Of a stretch of DNA of 64,000 nt, positions 35,831 through 47,763 are shown in pieces (positions within the stretch are counted from its first letter, which is position 1; every line of letters starts with the position of its first letter). This stretch comes from Camellia lanceoleosa (taxonomy: Eukaryota > Streptophyta > Magnoliopsida > Ericales > Theaceae). Under the pieces are notes generated by a model that worked only from the letters and a program-made list of their open reading frames with translations, searched no databases and was not told the origin of the DNA. The translations under genes were made by a program, and so were the position numbers. The DNA is taken from positions 117,178,021 through 117,242,020 of the forward strand of contig CM045767.1 of the NCBI GenBank assembly GCA_025200525.1. Direction: 5' to 3'.

Positions 35831-36160
35831 GAAACAGTGGTGCTACATATATTAATTAATGTATATATTAATATATCAATTAGTGTTATGTTATTATTAT
35901 TAACTCCACCTATTAAACAAATTACAAATATCCAAAATCTTTAAAATTATGCTACATCATCTGTTAGTATACTAGTTAGTACATTAATTGGTATATATAG
36001 GATTATTCTATCAGAAACGGTGGTATTACATGCATCAATTAATGTACCAACTAATATTATGTCATTATTACTAACCTCACATATTCTATAAATTACAAAT
36101 ACTCAAAACTTCTAAAATTATATCACATCATCTGTTAGTATGCCATATGCATTAGAAATT
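35831..36160. repeat. Two tandem copies of a TIR-like repeat, family C
   Basis: Unit 1 begins at about 35831 (CAGAAACAGTGGTGCTACAT) and unit 2 at about 36012 (CAGAAACGGTGGTATTACAT). The period is about 181 bases, and both contain TACATCATCTGTTAGTAT or a close variant. An inverted third copy is at 36588-36770. Confidence 0.7.
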
Positions 36161-36384
36161 CATAATCTGTTACCATGGCATAATCTGTATTTTTGCCTTG
36201 ACGTAATTTGTTAGTTTACTTACGTCACATCATCTGTTAATATAAGATAATCTGTAATTTTGCTAGAAAGTTACCTTGACAACTATGCCATATGCAATAG
36301 AAATTTTGAAAGAGAAACTGAATTCGAGCACAGCAAACTCTGTCACTAATTCAAAATGATACTTCAAGTTAACGTAATATTAAT

Positions 36385-36580
36385 TTAGGTAAATTACATC
36401 ACTTGTCTTTCTAGTTTGAGCAAAATTTCATTTTAATTCTCATAGTTTCAATTTGAACCTTACACTTTTAATTTAGTTGCCATGTGATCCTTCATAATGT
36501 GTTGTTAACATTTTGAATGAAAAAAAAAAATCACATGCAAAACTAGAGAGACCGATGTAGAATTTAAAAGAATAGGAACT
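36385..36580 (-). mobile_element. TIR element, family D copy 1 (inverted)
   Basis: Read on the minus strand it matches 38130-38333: CTCTCTAGTTTTGCATGTGA, TTCAAAATGTTA, ACTAAATTAAAAGTG, then AAGTGATGTAATTTA. The end nearer family C copy 3 is eroded. Confidence 0.6.
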
Positions 36581-36587
36581 ATTGGTA

Positions 36588-36770
36588 TAGAATAATGTTA
36601 TATGTACCAATTAGTATACTAACTAGTATATTAACAGATGATGTGGTATAATTTTAAAGGTTTTAGGTATTTATAATTTGTATAATAAGTGGAGTCAGTA
36701 ATAATGGTATAACACTAGTTGGTACACTAGTTAATATATTAATTGGCACATGTAGCATCACTGATTGCTA
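36588..36770 (-). repeat. Family C repeat, inverted copy, between two family D elements
   Basis: On the minus strand it reads like 35831-36003: GTGATGCTACATGTGCCAAT, ATTATTACTGACTCCAC and TACCACATCATCTGTTAATA words in the same order. Confidence 0.65.
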
Positions 36771-36775
36771 TAATT

Positions 36776-36961
36776 TATTCATCACACTAGTAGTTTCCTC
36801 TAGTTTTGCGTATGGTATTTTTCTATTAAAAATTCTAACGGTAAGTGACGAAAGAATTACATTGCAACAAAATTTAAAGTGCATGGTTCAAATTGTTCAA
36901 ATTATAGGGAGTAAAGTGATACTTTCCTTAAACTATAGGGACTAATGATGTAAATTACCTA
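36776..36961 (+). mobile_element. TIR element, family D copy 2
   Basis: It matches 38130-38333 in the same direction: CACTAGTAGTTTCCTCTAGT, a TAACGG(T/C) region, ATTGCAACAAAATTTAAAGTG, CATGGTT, and closing GGGACTAATGATGTAAATTA. Confidence 0.6.
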
Positions 36962-38129
36962 ATTGATTTTTTTGCAAATAGGTGAAAGTTAATTCAGGAG
37001 GTGTATATGAGTTTCATGTTAAAAAAAAAAAAGTCCTACACACACCTAAGAATAAATTTTAATTGGTTAATGAAATCAAGAACTTGTGTTAACAATATAT
37101 TACTTTACTATTAAATATTAGAAAATAAGGTTTATTGTAAATTTGCATCTGCTGAAAAACCCATTCATATAATCTTATGAATTCAAATTAATTATTATAA
37201 AAGTTTCCTTTAATTATAAGTGGGATTACTATCAAAATTAACATGATGTGTCCCATATTGGACCTTTTTCTATTTGGATCATTTTATTTTGTAATGTCAT
37301 GTTCAAATTCAAATTTGGTAATATTGTATTGGAATTTAAAAATTGTGAAAGAAAAGAAAAAGTAAACGGAAAAGTTTTAAAAAAAGCTTCTAATTTATTC
37401 ACTTTTCTTTTTTCTTTTCTTTTCTAAGTTATTCAAATACATATCTAACTGAATTCAAATTCAATTGAAGTATTACGAATAAATTTGGTTCTTTTTGTTT
37501 TTATATGAGATCACTATAATTAGTATCTAGTATTGTAGAAGAATTGAGTCAAGCTAAATAATAAATTGTTGAAATTTAATTTGAGAATTGGAATGACCTT
37601 CAAAATTTATTTAAATTTGATTGGTTTATTTTTCAAATTGAACTCAGATGAGGTTCAATTGAGCCAAGCTAATAACTTGGTTTTTTACAGTCTTATAATT
37701 GCATAAAGTGTATCAAGTTGAACTCAAAAATTAGCAAGTTCCAAAATATATTTTATTTTATTTTTTATATTTAAAATGAACTTTTATTTAAAACGTATTT
37801 AAAATGAACTTTTATTTAAAACATGAATCAAGCTTTAGTAGCATTGTTTTATTTTTCAGCCTTGTTTGGTCCATATAGTTTAAGTGAAGTGTCAATTTAG
37901 TCTTCGTACTTTTAATTTTGTCAGCTTGTTTTGGGTATAACTTATTTTTTATGAAAAGACATAGAGAAAACTAGAGAGATGATGTGATTCAAATAAACCA
38001 ATAAGATGCTTATTTTTTGTGTTACCAAAAGGGGATTATTTAATGTTAGAATTTTGAATAGAAAAAGATCACGTGCAAAAAACAAATTAGAAGGACTATT
38101 AGTGTAAAAGGATCATCAATGTAATGAAT
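36962..38129. other. AT-rich intergenic region
   Basis: No gene is seen. A short tandem phrase (AAAATGAACTTTTATTTAAAAC) occurs twice at about 37776-37820. 37860-38110 looks like a diverged inverted member of family D. Confidence 0.5.
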
Positions 38130-38333
38130 AAATTACACTAATAGTCCCTATAACTTCTTTTGAATTTCATTTTGGTCTCTCTAATTTTGTATGTGATTTT
38201 TTCCGTTCAAAATGTTATCAAAGTGTTACAAAATGATCACATTGTAACAAAATTAAAAGTGCATGGTTTAAATTGAAACTAGAAAAACCAAAGTAAAAAT
38301 TAGCTCAAATTAAAAGGACTAATAGTGTAATTT
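38130..38333 (+). mobile_element. TIR element, family D copy 3 (best preserved)
   Basis: The ends AAATTACACTAATAGTCC and GGACTAATAGTGTAATTT are a perfect 18-base inverted repeat. The 204-base element is non-coding. Repeat units of this kind are typical of MITEs; the target duplication is unclear in the AT-rich context. Confidence 0.75.
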
Positions 38334-38637
38334 TTATATGAGCATGACTGATATCCATAGCAAACATTTCTATTGTTTAGATTGTTTTCTATTCTATATT
38401 GGAATACCATATAAAAATAAAAAATAATCATTAGAAAGTAAAAATTAAATTTTTTTAAAAGTCTTTCTCACCAAACTTCATAATAATTTTTTTTTTCCAC
38501 TTTTTAAAATATTTTACATTATAAACTATAAGTAAAAATTATATCAAATATTCTTATACAAATTTCTCAAAATAAAAGCAACACCATAAGATGTACTAAA
38601 AATAGTCCTGAATTTGTCATTCACAAATGTCTAAAAT

Positions 38638-38649
38638 ACCCTATTACAA
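38638..38649. repeat. Target-site duplication of the SINE, left
   Basis: ACCCTATTACAA is repeated exactly at 38943-38954 on the other side of the SINE. Confidence 0.9.
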
Positions 38650-38942
38650 CCACTAGGGTTGGTGGCCTGGTGGAGGACGCAACATGTTCCCTAGCCACGA
38701 CCCAGGTTCGATTCCTGGGAGGGAGCTATTTGTTATCTCTGCTGAGAGCTCGCCCTTTACTCCCCTCGTTCCTGGGCTCGGCTATGGCGCGTGTCTGCCT
38801 TCCATTGGTGCCTTGGTGGTGGGTCCCCCACATAGTGGGGGTTGATTCCTAACTGGCAACCGGTTACCCCGGGGTTAGGGCCCACGGGGGGCGTGACCTC
38901 CACCGTCGATCCCCTTTTTACTATGTTCAAAAAAAAAAAAAA
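38650..38942 (+). mobile_element. tRNA-derived SINE with target-site duplication
   Basis: The 5' part has RNA polymerase III internal promoter boxes: an A box (TGGCCTGGTGG, 38663-38673) and a B box (GGTTCGATTCC, 38705-38715) at tRNA-like spacing. A GC-rich body unlike its surroundings and a 3' A run follow. ACCCTATTACAA flanks both ends (38638-38649 and 38943-38954), a perfect 12-base target duplication. It would be moved in trans by a LINE. The ORF at 38670-38852 is not a gene. Confidence 0.92.
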
Positions 38943-38954
38943 ACCCTATTACAA
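38943..38954. repeat. Target-site duplication of the SINE, right
   Basis: It is identical to 38638-38649 and directly follows the A tail. Confidence 0.9.
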
Positions 38955-39194
38955 GGCATCACCAATTAAGACATTATATCTATTTTTGTAAGTAGATATT
39001 TTCACAATGGAGAATGCTAGAGACCCTAAATGTTTTTATCAACATTTCTATTAAATGTGTGGGTCTCACACTCATATAAGACATTTAGTAAAAATATTGA
39101 TAAAACGTTTGGAATCCTTAACATTACTCTTTCACAATTTTCACCTATATTATTTTTTAGATGGGATAAACCAGTGAACTACAAAGCTTTAGAA

Positions 39195-39552
39195 AAAACT
39201 ATAGATCATAAAGGTGAATGAATGTCTTCTATCCATACTGAAAGCCCAGATAATTGGCATGCTATGCGAGCCAAACCATGTGCAACTTGATTCCCAAGAC
39301 GCGAAATATGAAATATCCGAAACTAACTAAATTGGTGCCTCTCATCATATGCCTGTTTCAAGATATGCCCAAAAGAAAAAAAAACAAATACGAGCCATCC
39401 CAAAGAGCATTGACAATGGTGAGTGAATTGCCTTCAAGGTGGACATTCTGTAAACTCAATTCAGCAGCAAAAGTTATCGTACGAGAGGCCACCTATGCCT
39501 CAGCACAATCCGCCTCCATCCAACACTGAATTGGCTCTGAAAGAGAAACAAT
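39195..39552 (-). pseudogene. RNase H-like retroelement remnant, 3' part (split by copia)
   Basis: Minus-strand translation gives EADCAEA, stop, VASRTITFAAEFSLQNVHLE, then GNSLTIVNAL. In another frame it gives RLGNQVAHGLARIACQLS. These are the Glu- and Asp/His-bearing blocks of the RNase H-like (RVT_3) domain found in plant LINE-type retroelements and their domesticated relatives. Frameshifts and stops show that it is dead. The missing N-terminal block (MIGIGIVVRDYKGR) lies at 53418-53470, beyond the copia insertion. Confidence 0.65.
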
Positions 39553-40870
39553 TGTTGGAAATCTTTTGTGTAAAATAAATAACTTGAAACAAATTAAACA
39601 AACAAAAATAAATTACTTACAGAATTTATTTTACCGAAATGAATAAGTAATGAAAACAATCAAGTCGAGTGTGTGACACTCTATCCTTAAAACAAATTCG
39701 CCTCGCTTTGGTGCTTACGGATAAATGGCGTCTATCTCCCAGGATACAATGATCTACACAAATTGTAGTAATGCTCCAAACAATCTATACGGTAAACAAA
39801 ACCTGTGTTCTATACTCTTAGAATTTTATCCTAAAAACTATAATGAAGAATAATGTAAAGAGAGCAAAACCGCAAGGAAAGCAAGAGAAATTCAGACTTT
39901 TCAGGATAAATCAACTGCTGGAAGATGATCTCTATTTATAGGCAACTTGGTGACTTTCAGATCTATCCGAATAGGTGTAAAACAACGTGAATAGATGTAG
40001 TCTCCAAAATGAACAGGTGCAGTTCGAATTTGAACATATCTGTTGGCAGTTTTGGACAGATAACTGCTGGGCAGTTTAAATCTGTTAAAAATGGTTTAAT
40101 CTGTTTAGAAATTTCTAGACTGGAAGAGGTACAATGTTCGATAGAAATTTAAATTCGATTTTGGCACAAAATTTGAATTAATTTCGTTCAGAAAAATAAA
40201 TTTTTCCGCAAGAATTTTTAGAAAAATTCAAATAAATTTTGTCAAAAAAATTAATGTTAGAACCGACCCGACCCATACCCACGCCCAACACAGTTCGGCT
40301 CGGCTAGTCGGTCGGACAAACGGCGGCGGCATGCGCGTGTGGTTGTTTGGGCCAAGGTCCACTTTGTCCATAACTTCTCATTTCTACAAACTTGGGGTGC
40401 CTCTAGGGGCCTAACCTAAGTGTTGCCACCAAGAGCTTATATACATACATAAGCTCTCTTAAAATTTCAATGTGGGACAAGCCTTATAAGGAAACCTACA
40501 TTTTATTCTTTAATTGTCTATTCCACAAACCCGAAAACGACGTCAACTTCCCATTCACTCATAAATGGTTTTGACGAACTGTTTGCACCGTGTGACTTGT
40601 CATGCAACAAGGAACACATCACTTTTGGACTCACCCCAAAAGATGTGTGGAACCTACTCGAATTTGGGCTTAAAGGAAACTCACATTTTTTTCTTTAATT
40701 GTCCATTCCACGAACCCAAAAACGACGTCAACTTCTCATTCACTCATAAATGGTTTTGACGAACCTTTTGCACCATGTGACTTGTTATGCGGCAAGGAAC
40801 ACGTCACTTTTGGACCCACCCCAAAAGACGTGTGGGACCGTTTGGGACCTTTCCTTATGAGACACTATTG
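39553..40870 (-). repeat. 3' LTR of the copia element, with internal tandem duplication
   Basis: It aligns with 52293-53417 from TGTTGGAA onward. It lacks the inner 60 or so bases of the other LTR (no TTCCAGCA end is found). It carries a roughly 186-base tandem duplication at about 40488-40838, the unit containing CTCATAAATGGTTTTGACGA and CAAGGAACAC. The inner boundary is therefore approximate. Confidence 0.8.
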
Positions 40871-40949
40871 GATTTACTGATTAACCAGTAAACATGATAT
40901 CTTGAACTGTTCAGCCGTTTGTGTATACCAAGACAACAGAACTCACATA

Positions 40950-41190
40950 GGCACCGTTTGGGAAGCCAAAAAGCCAGGCTTTTTGGCTATTTTAGCCACA
41001 AAAGACAAAATAGGCTTTTTTAGCCACAAAAAACAAAACATCACATCCAACCCATAATCATTACACTCCTCTCTCACAAAAAAAGTCAAAAAAACCAAAA
41101 AGCTAAGAAGCCCTTCCCAAACCAAACTTTTAAGCCCAGGCTAAAATAGCCAAAAAAACCAAAAAGTCAACCCACTTCCCAAACGGAGGC
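40950..41190. mobile_element. Tourist-like MITE with ATA target duplication
   Basis: It starts GGCACCGTTTGGGAAG and ends CTTCCCAAACGGAGGC, a 16-base inverted repeat with one mismatch. ATA is duplicated at 40947-40949 and 41191-41193. The interior is rich in AAAAAGCC and CTTTTTGGCT words. It is inserted in the copia 3' region. Confidence 0.8.
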
Positions 41191-41568
41191 ATAGTATATT
41201 ACCAGACACAATTTAGTTCTCAATATTGTGTTCATTTTGGCCCTAAACAACTTGGTCTCTCATGAGTGCTCTAGAGAATTGTAGCCTTTCACAAATCTCA
41301 TAGAACTAGCCCAGTTCACACTCATATAGGTGATTTTTATGAAGAATATCCTGCCATACTCCATAGGTATTTCTAGATATAAGAATCATTAAAAGTTTTA
41401 CTTAATCTAAAACGCTGTAGACATCACTATTTCATCATAGAAATGTGTAGGAGTTTGATTTCCCAGTGATCCTTATGAGTCATATACAACTCGGTTGTCC
41501 CTTTAAACCTAGATCTTGGGATCTCCAGTCAACTAGGTTGGGTTGTTGTAATGGCCCCAAAATGCATG

Positions 41569-44500
41569 TGTAGACGTGCCCGAACGTCCTGGCTCCGCAT
41601 GCGAATTGGCGCAAAATCCATTTTGTTCATTAGCTACTGCAGTTCGGACTCAATGTCACGGTTCTAAATCAAATCTCGCAAAGTGCAATGCAAGACCGAT
41701 AAATCACCAAAGAGTCCAAATCTGGTAAATCGTTTTGGAAAATTGATTTTAATAAAGAAGCGCCAAACATGGAATGCTTTGCCAGATACAGAGTCGCCAC
41801 CTAAATGTTTTGTTTTGGAAAATTTAGGAAACCCTTACTCGTGCTTATGGCCACGTGTCCGTCATCACCAAAGTTGCCTCGGTTCGGGAATTTGGGTACA
41901 AGAGGGGAAGGTCATGCAATGAGTACCCCCACTCGCCTGATCAAAGATCGACCTTTACTAACATGATATTTTGTTTTTGAAAACACATGCACTCTTATTC
42001 TGGTTTATTAGCTAATCTTACTATGTGATACGCATAGTATACAAGTATAGACTAGATCGTCTAAGTTGGAACACAACATCTCATGTTTGTTTGTTTGAAA
42101 ATGATTTGAAGGTGCTACTCGCAAGTAAGCTAAGACGTGGATTTGCCACCCTCGAGTGGGCTTAGAAAAATATGATTTTGCTACCCTCAAGTGGGCTTAA
42201 AATGCACATTTTGATGAATTGTTCCAATTCAAGCAATGAAACCTTCACCCACAAGTATTCATGCAGTTAATCACTTAAGCAGGTAGCCTCATGGCAAGCA
42301 TGCTAACATGGCAACATACACATCTCATGCAGGGATGCTAAAGCGAAAACACTCACAGTGTACTCCGAGCCAAAAAAGAAGCTAGTTAGTAATCGATGCA
42401 TGATCCTAGCTATGTTACAAATGCCTAATGCAACACATGTAAAATGCAACTAAGATAGGCTCGGCTATTCTAAGATGTCATGTGAATGCAACTAGATAAC
42501 ATGTATTCAAATTGGAATTGAAATACAATGCAGTTAGCATGATGCGCCAAGCCCGGTGCATGCAAAACAGATGAATGGATGCACGCATGCAAGCATAAGG
42601 ATGCTAATTGAAATATGCCCTAAAACTAACCATCGAAAGCAGTTAAGTAAAACGGAGAAAGACGTAGAGTTGGAAGACATGCATCACACACACGCACGCC
42701 TATTAGAAAATTGTGCCCTCTCAATGGAGGGTCCGAATAAATAATACAAACCAACTAATTAACTAACTATCCTAGCTAATTAATTATTACAAAACCCTTA
42801 ACTAATTAAACAAATCAAGTTACAAAACCAGCCAAGTATGAAACTAAAACAGGCTGCTATAACTCTACATCGAAGTGATGAATGATGCATGCTCGATCGC
42901 CTCGCTCGGAAATCTGTTGCCATGCCTCATGTTGCCTCTGTTTGCACTGTTTTAGACTTCTGAAAACTGTGCCAACTTCTGAAACACTTCTGATCCACCT
43001 CATAGATATGCTGAGAGGCCATCGGCCAAATGGTATGGTCATCGGCCAATGGATAAGGGTCATCGACCATTTTTGAGTCCATCGGCCAAACACTGATAGC
43101 CGATCGACACACTAGATAGTCAATCGGCCATCTCTTCCTGCAAACTGCTCCTTTTGCTGCAGTAGAGTACAAACAGACGCATGGCAATACATTTGCAAGA
43201 AAATGTTGTGCAACAACACCCCTTATCATGTTTAAAGCTCAAAGGAGTGTAGTGCTCGACTCTCAAGCCATCAATCACGCATTTCGATGCATAATGGCCA
43301 AAGAGGCAAGTTGCACAAATCAATATAGAATGAATGCACAAAAACACATAAGTGCCTTAAACTCTATCACGTTTGATTAAGAGTGTCGGCGACCGAGGAT
43401 TAAGGCACGTTTCATCACTTCAAGTATGAAACGTCTCTTGTTCCTTGTGTTTGGTTTGACACCCAAACCAAACACAATGCAATGTATGCAACATAAGCAT
43501 GCCAAACAAAGCTAATGTAACAAGCATGCAAAAACGATGCAAACAACAAGCATGCAACAACATGCAAAGATGGACTTAAACCAAAATGGACAGCCTCAGC
43601 CATGCCCAAATCAGTGGCCGTAACATCAAAATTAAGGCACCAAAAGGGAAAACAAACATGCACACATATTGGTCCATTACTTAGGCATAAGAGCACAACT
43701 CTCAAGAGTGCTCAAAGAGTGACAAAAGTGGAAGTGTAACAACACTATAAGCTCTAAAATGATGCATGGAATGATGCCAAATCAACCAAACAAAGCAAGT
43801 ATAGCACATCAAGAGGCTCGAAGCTCAAGGTTAGCAAAGGCACTTGCACTAAGGTTATGCAAAACATGAAGCAAATGGCCTAAGCAAACCAAAACAGTCC
43901 TAAAGTATACCAAAGTGAGTCTAAAACATGCATGGACCAAAGCCAAAACAAGTCAACATGAAAGGTATAAGGCATGATGCAAGTAAGGCCAACAAAGAGG
44001 ATTGCACTACACCTATCAAAACCAAACATGGCATGACTTTGACAACAAAAATCAGATATGCATCATGGTAAAACAAGACCAAAAATGCATTGAAATGATA
44101 GCCCAAAGGCCTAAGCATAGAGGTATGCACAATAACCCACTCTTAAGGCATAAAACACCAACTCTTCAAAGTATTGAAAGGATGACAAAGGCAAGTGTAT
44201 GATCATGAAACATGCACTGAAATGCCATTTCAAATGATGCCAAATCATGAGAATAGCCTAAGCCATGCATGCTAATGGCTTGGAAACTCAAAGCTAACAA
44301 GCTAGATTGAACCATGGCTATACAAAACAATGCATGCATGATCAAGACAACACAAATCAGAGCTTAAGCATGGTAAAATAAGGCTAGAAGCTTCTTTGAG
44401 TTGAGCCAAAACATGCAAGAATGATGGTCCAAACACAAGATGCATGTTAAGGCAATAGAGAGGATTACACTACGAGTGCATGGTGCATGCAAGAGGCTAT

Positions 44501-45664
44501 TAAACCAACCTTAGACAGAGGTATAGCATGGTAAAATAACACCAAATATTTGCTAAAATGGAGCCAAAACAAGCTTAACAAACATGTTGCTTTTATGAGC
44601 CATCAATACAAGCATACAAGACACAAGGAGAGGGGATGACCCTCTCCTATTTGGGACCTCAAAACTACCTTTCCACCATTAAAAATCCTTTGGATTTTAG
44701 TGGTGAGAAGGCCAAAACAAGGTGGTCTCAATAACTCAAAAAGGAAGGCACAAAATAAGGCCAAACAAGGCCTAAGAGGGGATAAACTACCCCCAACACA
44801 AAAGTGACCTTAAACAAACATCACAAGCATGAAAAATTAGAACTTTTTGCAGTAGAAAGTTAAGCTTAAATCAGCATGAAAATAGGTCTAAAAGCTTAAG
44901 CCAAAACAAGGGATTAAAAGGTTAGTTTCTCACCCTTGAAGAACACCTTCAAGAACACAACTCCAGTAACTTTTCTGAGTTTAAACTAACCCAAAAACAC
45001 TAAAACCAACTCCTCAGTACCTCAACAACAAAATGATGGTGTTCTAGTAGGTGTTTGTGTGCAATAGTATGAAGAAATCACACTTTTGAGCACAAACAAG
45101 AACAAATGGAGAGAGAGAGGTAAAATATAGAGAGAGAGTGATATATGTTTTGTTTATCAATTTTCAGAACCTCTGGAAAGGGAGAAGGGCCTCCGTTCTT
45201 ATAGAATTTTAATTCTCAAGCTTGTTAAACAAGCTTGAGTCTTGATGTAATCTCTCCATACACGTGTATGGATGATGAGAATTGTGCTCACCAGCTGTCA
45301 CAGCTGGCAGAAAAATATCTGCAAAAGCAGGTGGAAAGGTCTCGGCCAAGAAATATGGCCGATCGACCAAAAAGAGTGCCGATCGACCAAAAAGAGTGCC
45401 GATCGGAAAACACTTATAGCCGATGGCAAGAAAACAAGGCCGATGGGTTGTAGGGATGGCCAAGAAGCCACCCTCTTCCCTCAGAAGCAAAACCACAAGT
45501 CCTTGGTCCACAACCAAGCACAAAACAGACAAGTTGAGAGATCCTAAGACAAGGCGCGCAACCGAGACCTTCGGGAACTCAAAACAAACACGAGCATGGA
45601 TGATCATCGAGTGTTCAAATGATGACGTTCAAGTCTTGAGGACAGTCAAAATGGGGTGTCTACA
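41569..45664 (+). mobile_element. Solo LTR of 4.1 kb, second family, inserted in the gypsy solo LTR
   Basis: The ends TGTAGAC and GTCTACA are perfect inverted repeats. GCATG flanks both sides (41564-41568 and 45665-45669). An LTR of about 4.1 kb with a GTGTCTACA end recalls Tat/Ogre-type gypsy elements, but no coding part is present to prove it. The interior is non-coding. It has arrays of CATCGGCC (43010-43135) and, inverted, GCCGATCG or GCCGATGG (45355-45450), a GA tract near 45110-45140, and degenerate repeats rich in ATGCAA and CCAAAACA words. The same family left a fragment at 1177-2018. Confidence 0.85.
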
Positions 45665-46489
45665 GCATGTCACAATTATCCTTATTTAATTATGCGATAA
45701 TATGAATTAATTGGAGAATATTCGTTTGAATTGGAAAAATATCTGTTGAGGCTACAACTTTGGGACTGAGATTGACAACTATAATGGCTTCGGAAACCGA
45801 AATTGGGTACATGGATATGCTAGTGGGAATTTTTAGAGCCATTTGGGAAATTTAATTAAAAATTGATTTCGTCTGACTCGTTAAGCCATGTTTGGCTCAA
45901 CCTTTAGACAATTCTATATAGATATAGATATGGGCCTTTGTTTGACTCAAACAAAAAGAAAGTAAAAAAATATGAAAGAGGAAGAGAGTTCTAGAGAAAG
46001 AGAGAAGCCAAGGAAAAGAAGAAGAACAAAGAGGGGATTAAGCTAAATCTTCACCAAATCAAGCATCTAAGGTGAGAATCTATCCCAAATCTCTTGAAGC
46101 TAAGTGGATTAAAGAGTTGGGTAGTGTAAATTGTTGCTTAGAACTCACATGAGTTTAAAAGAGGAACTGAAATCATCCATGGCATCAAATCATTTAATTT
46201 ATGTTCATGAACTTGTTTTCTTGCATGATTCTTGGTGATGGAGGGTGAAACTCCATGGATTTGTTAACATGTGCATAGTTGTTGATTTTGCCCTTTAATT
46301 CAAAGCTTTGATCTTCACATGAAACATTGAGTTTGATTTAAAGTTATGATTTTTATTTGAAGTTAGAAATGGGAAATTCAAGTTGTTTTCAAGTGTTTTG
46401 AGCCCTGAAATGTATGAATTGAAAGTTGATTTCACAAAAGAAAGAGTTCCTTTTCAAAGTAGATTTTCGGACTGGTTTTTCACCCAGAC

Positions 46490-46617
46490 CGCTCGAGCGG
46501 CCTGGGACATCGCTCAAGCGGCCAACCTTGATTTGGGCCAAAATTGATTATGAAGTTCCACCTCCCGTGCGCCCAAGTCCATCACACGAGCGGCCAGGCC
46601 ACCGCACGTGCGGCCAA
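46490..46617. repeat. CG-bounded palindromes in the solo gypsy LTR
   Basis: CGCTCGAGCGGCC, CGCTCAAGCGGCC, CACGAGCGGCC and CGCACGTGCGGCC occur within 130 bases. This is the same kind of array as at 3417-3680, but one unit has a CACGTG core. Confidence 0.7.
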
Positions 46618-47763
46618 ACAGGGCAGAATTTCTAATTTTGTTTTCTTTTTGTTTTCTGACTTCCGGGCCTGCATTTACTTGATTTTCACATGTCATTTAC
46701 ATCCATTAGCATTCTATAAGCATGAAATAAAGTAAGAAAAGAATAAAAGTAACTGAACGAACAAATAACGGATAATCGAATAACGTTAAGAATCAACTGA
46801 ATGACTCGATATCTATGTATATTAAGAAATTGTGCTATGAATGTTTGTATTTGTAGGTCAAGACTTGAAGATTGTGCAACCGGTTTTAGAAGTCCACTGT
46901 GAGGAACATTTTTGTAAAGATATGTTGATATGACTTATGTTTTAACTGTTATTGATAAGTTATAATTTCTGAAATGTTATTTTGATCATGTGAACGAATA
47001 TCCTATTTGCGAATCTAATATGGCATCCACGGATAGTCCCAAGTCATGGGAGACAACACATTAGTGCGGGTCCATGACATACACGTGATACAAGATCTCG
47101 TTAGCCACTTCGTTGTGGTGATATGTATTTAATCGGTATCCGGAACTGATTACTCTAATCGGAAGACAACCTATGTGTTATGTCCTGTGAGATGTACCAT
47201 TATGTTATGTTCTGATATGAGACTGATATGAATGATTGTGACATGATTTGTTTTACGAATATGTTATATGTGGAATTTGTTCACTAACTCCTTTACTTTA
47301 ATGTTATTCATTGGACTTTAATTCACTGCTTTTATGTATATTTATAGGTGACCATTCTGGAGGGCAAGTATAGAAGGGTTTTTACCAAGCCACCGTTTTG
47401 AAGCCTACCAAGTGTTTTGGGTGCCTCCGAGTTAGGGCTAGGCCTGGAAGGTCGTTGTGAAGCTTTTGATTTTGTTGTGCACTTTTGACCCGTACATATG
47501 TTTTGTATAAGATATTATGTTATACATTATGTAATGTAAGTGGGTAAATTAACATTTTTGCATGTAAATATTTGTTCATATAGATGCACTCATATAGATG
47601 CACAATTCATTGGACTATTGGTGTTTTTGTCTTTTGCTTCCGCAAGCCTCGATTATTTTCATTGTACAGGAAGACCTTTGGTAATCCAAGGATTACTGAC
47701 CGATTACGATGCCAAACTTTTAGGGGCGGGTTTGGGTCATGACAGTTGTTGTTGTGGTAACTC

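Larger units (their letters stand above)
41547..47744 (+). mobile_element. Solo gypsy LTR (Tekay-like), itself split by another LTR
   Basis: After removing 41569-45664 and one copy of its target duplication, a roughly 2.1-kb LTR remains. It begins TGTAATGGCCCC and ends GGGTTTGGGTCATGACA. The end matches that of the intact gypsy LTRs in this window (GGGTTTGGGTCGTAACA). GTTGT flanks it at 41542-41546 and 47745-47749. Joining the flanks restores the conserved copia 3' untranslated phrase, which confirms the call. It shares the palindrome motif at 46490-46617. There is no internal region, so recombination between its two LTRs removed the rest. Confidence 0.88.

Noticed and set aside
38670..38852. 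ORF inside the SINE
   Set aside because: SINEs do not encode protein. The polymerase III boxes, tail and duplication explain the sequence.
41547..45664. A single LTR from 41547 to 45664
   Set aside because: Its flanks (GTTGT and GCATG) do not match. Splitting into two nested LTRs gives perfect duplications for both.
42882..45689. Numerous ORFs in the 4.1-kb solo LTR
   Set aside because: They are open on both strands in repeat-rich non-coding LTR sequence, and none shows a domain.
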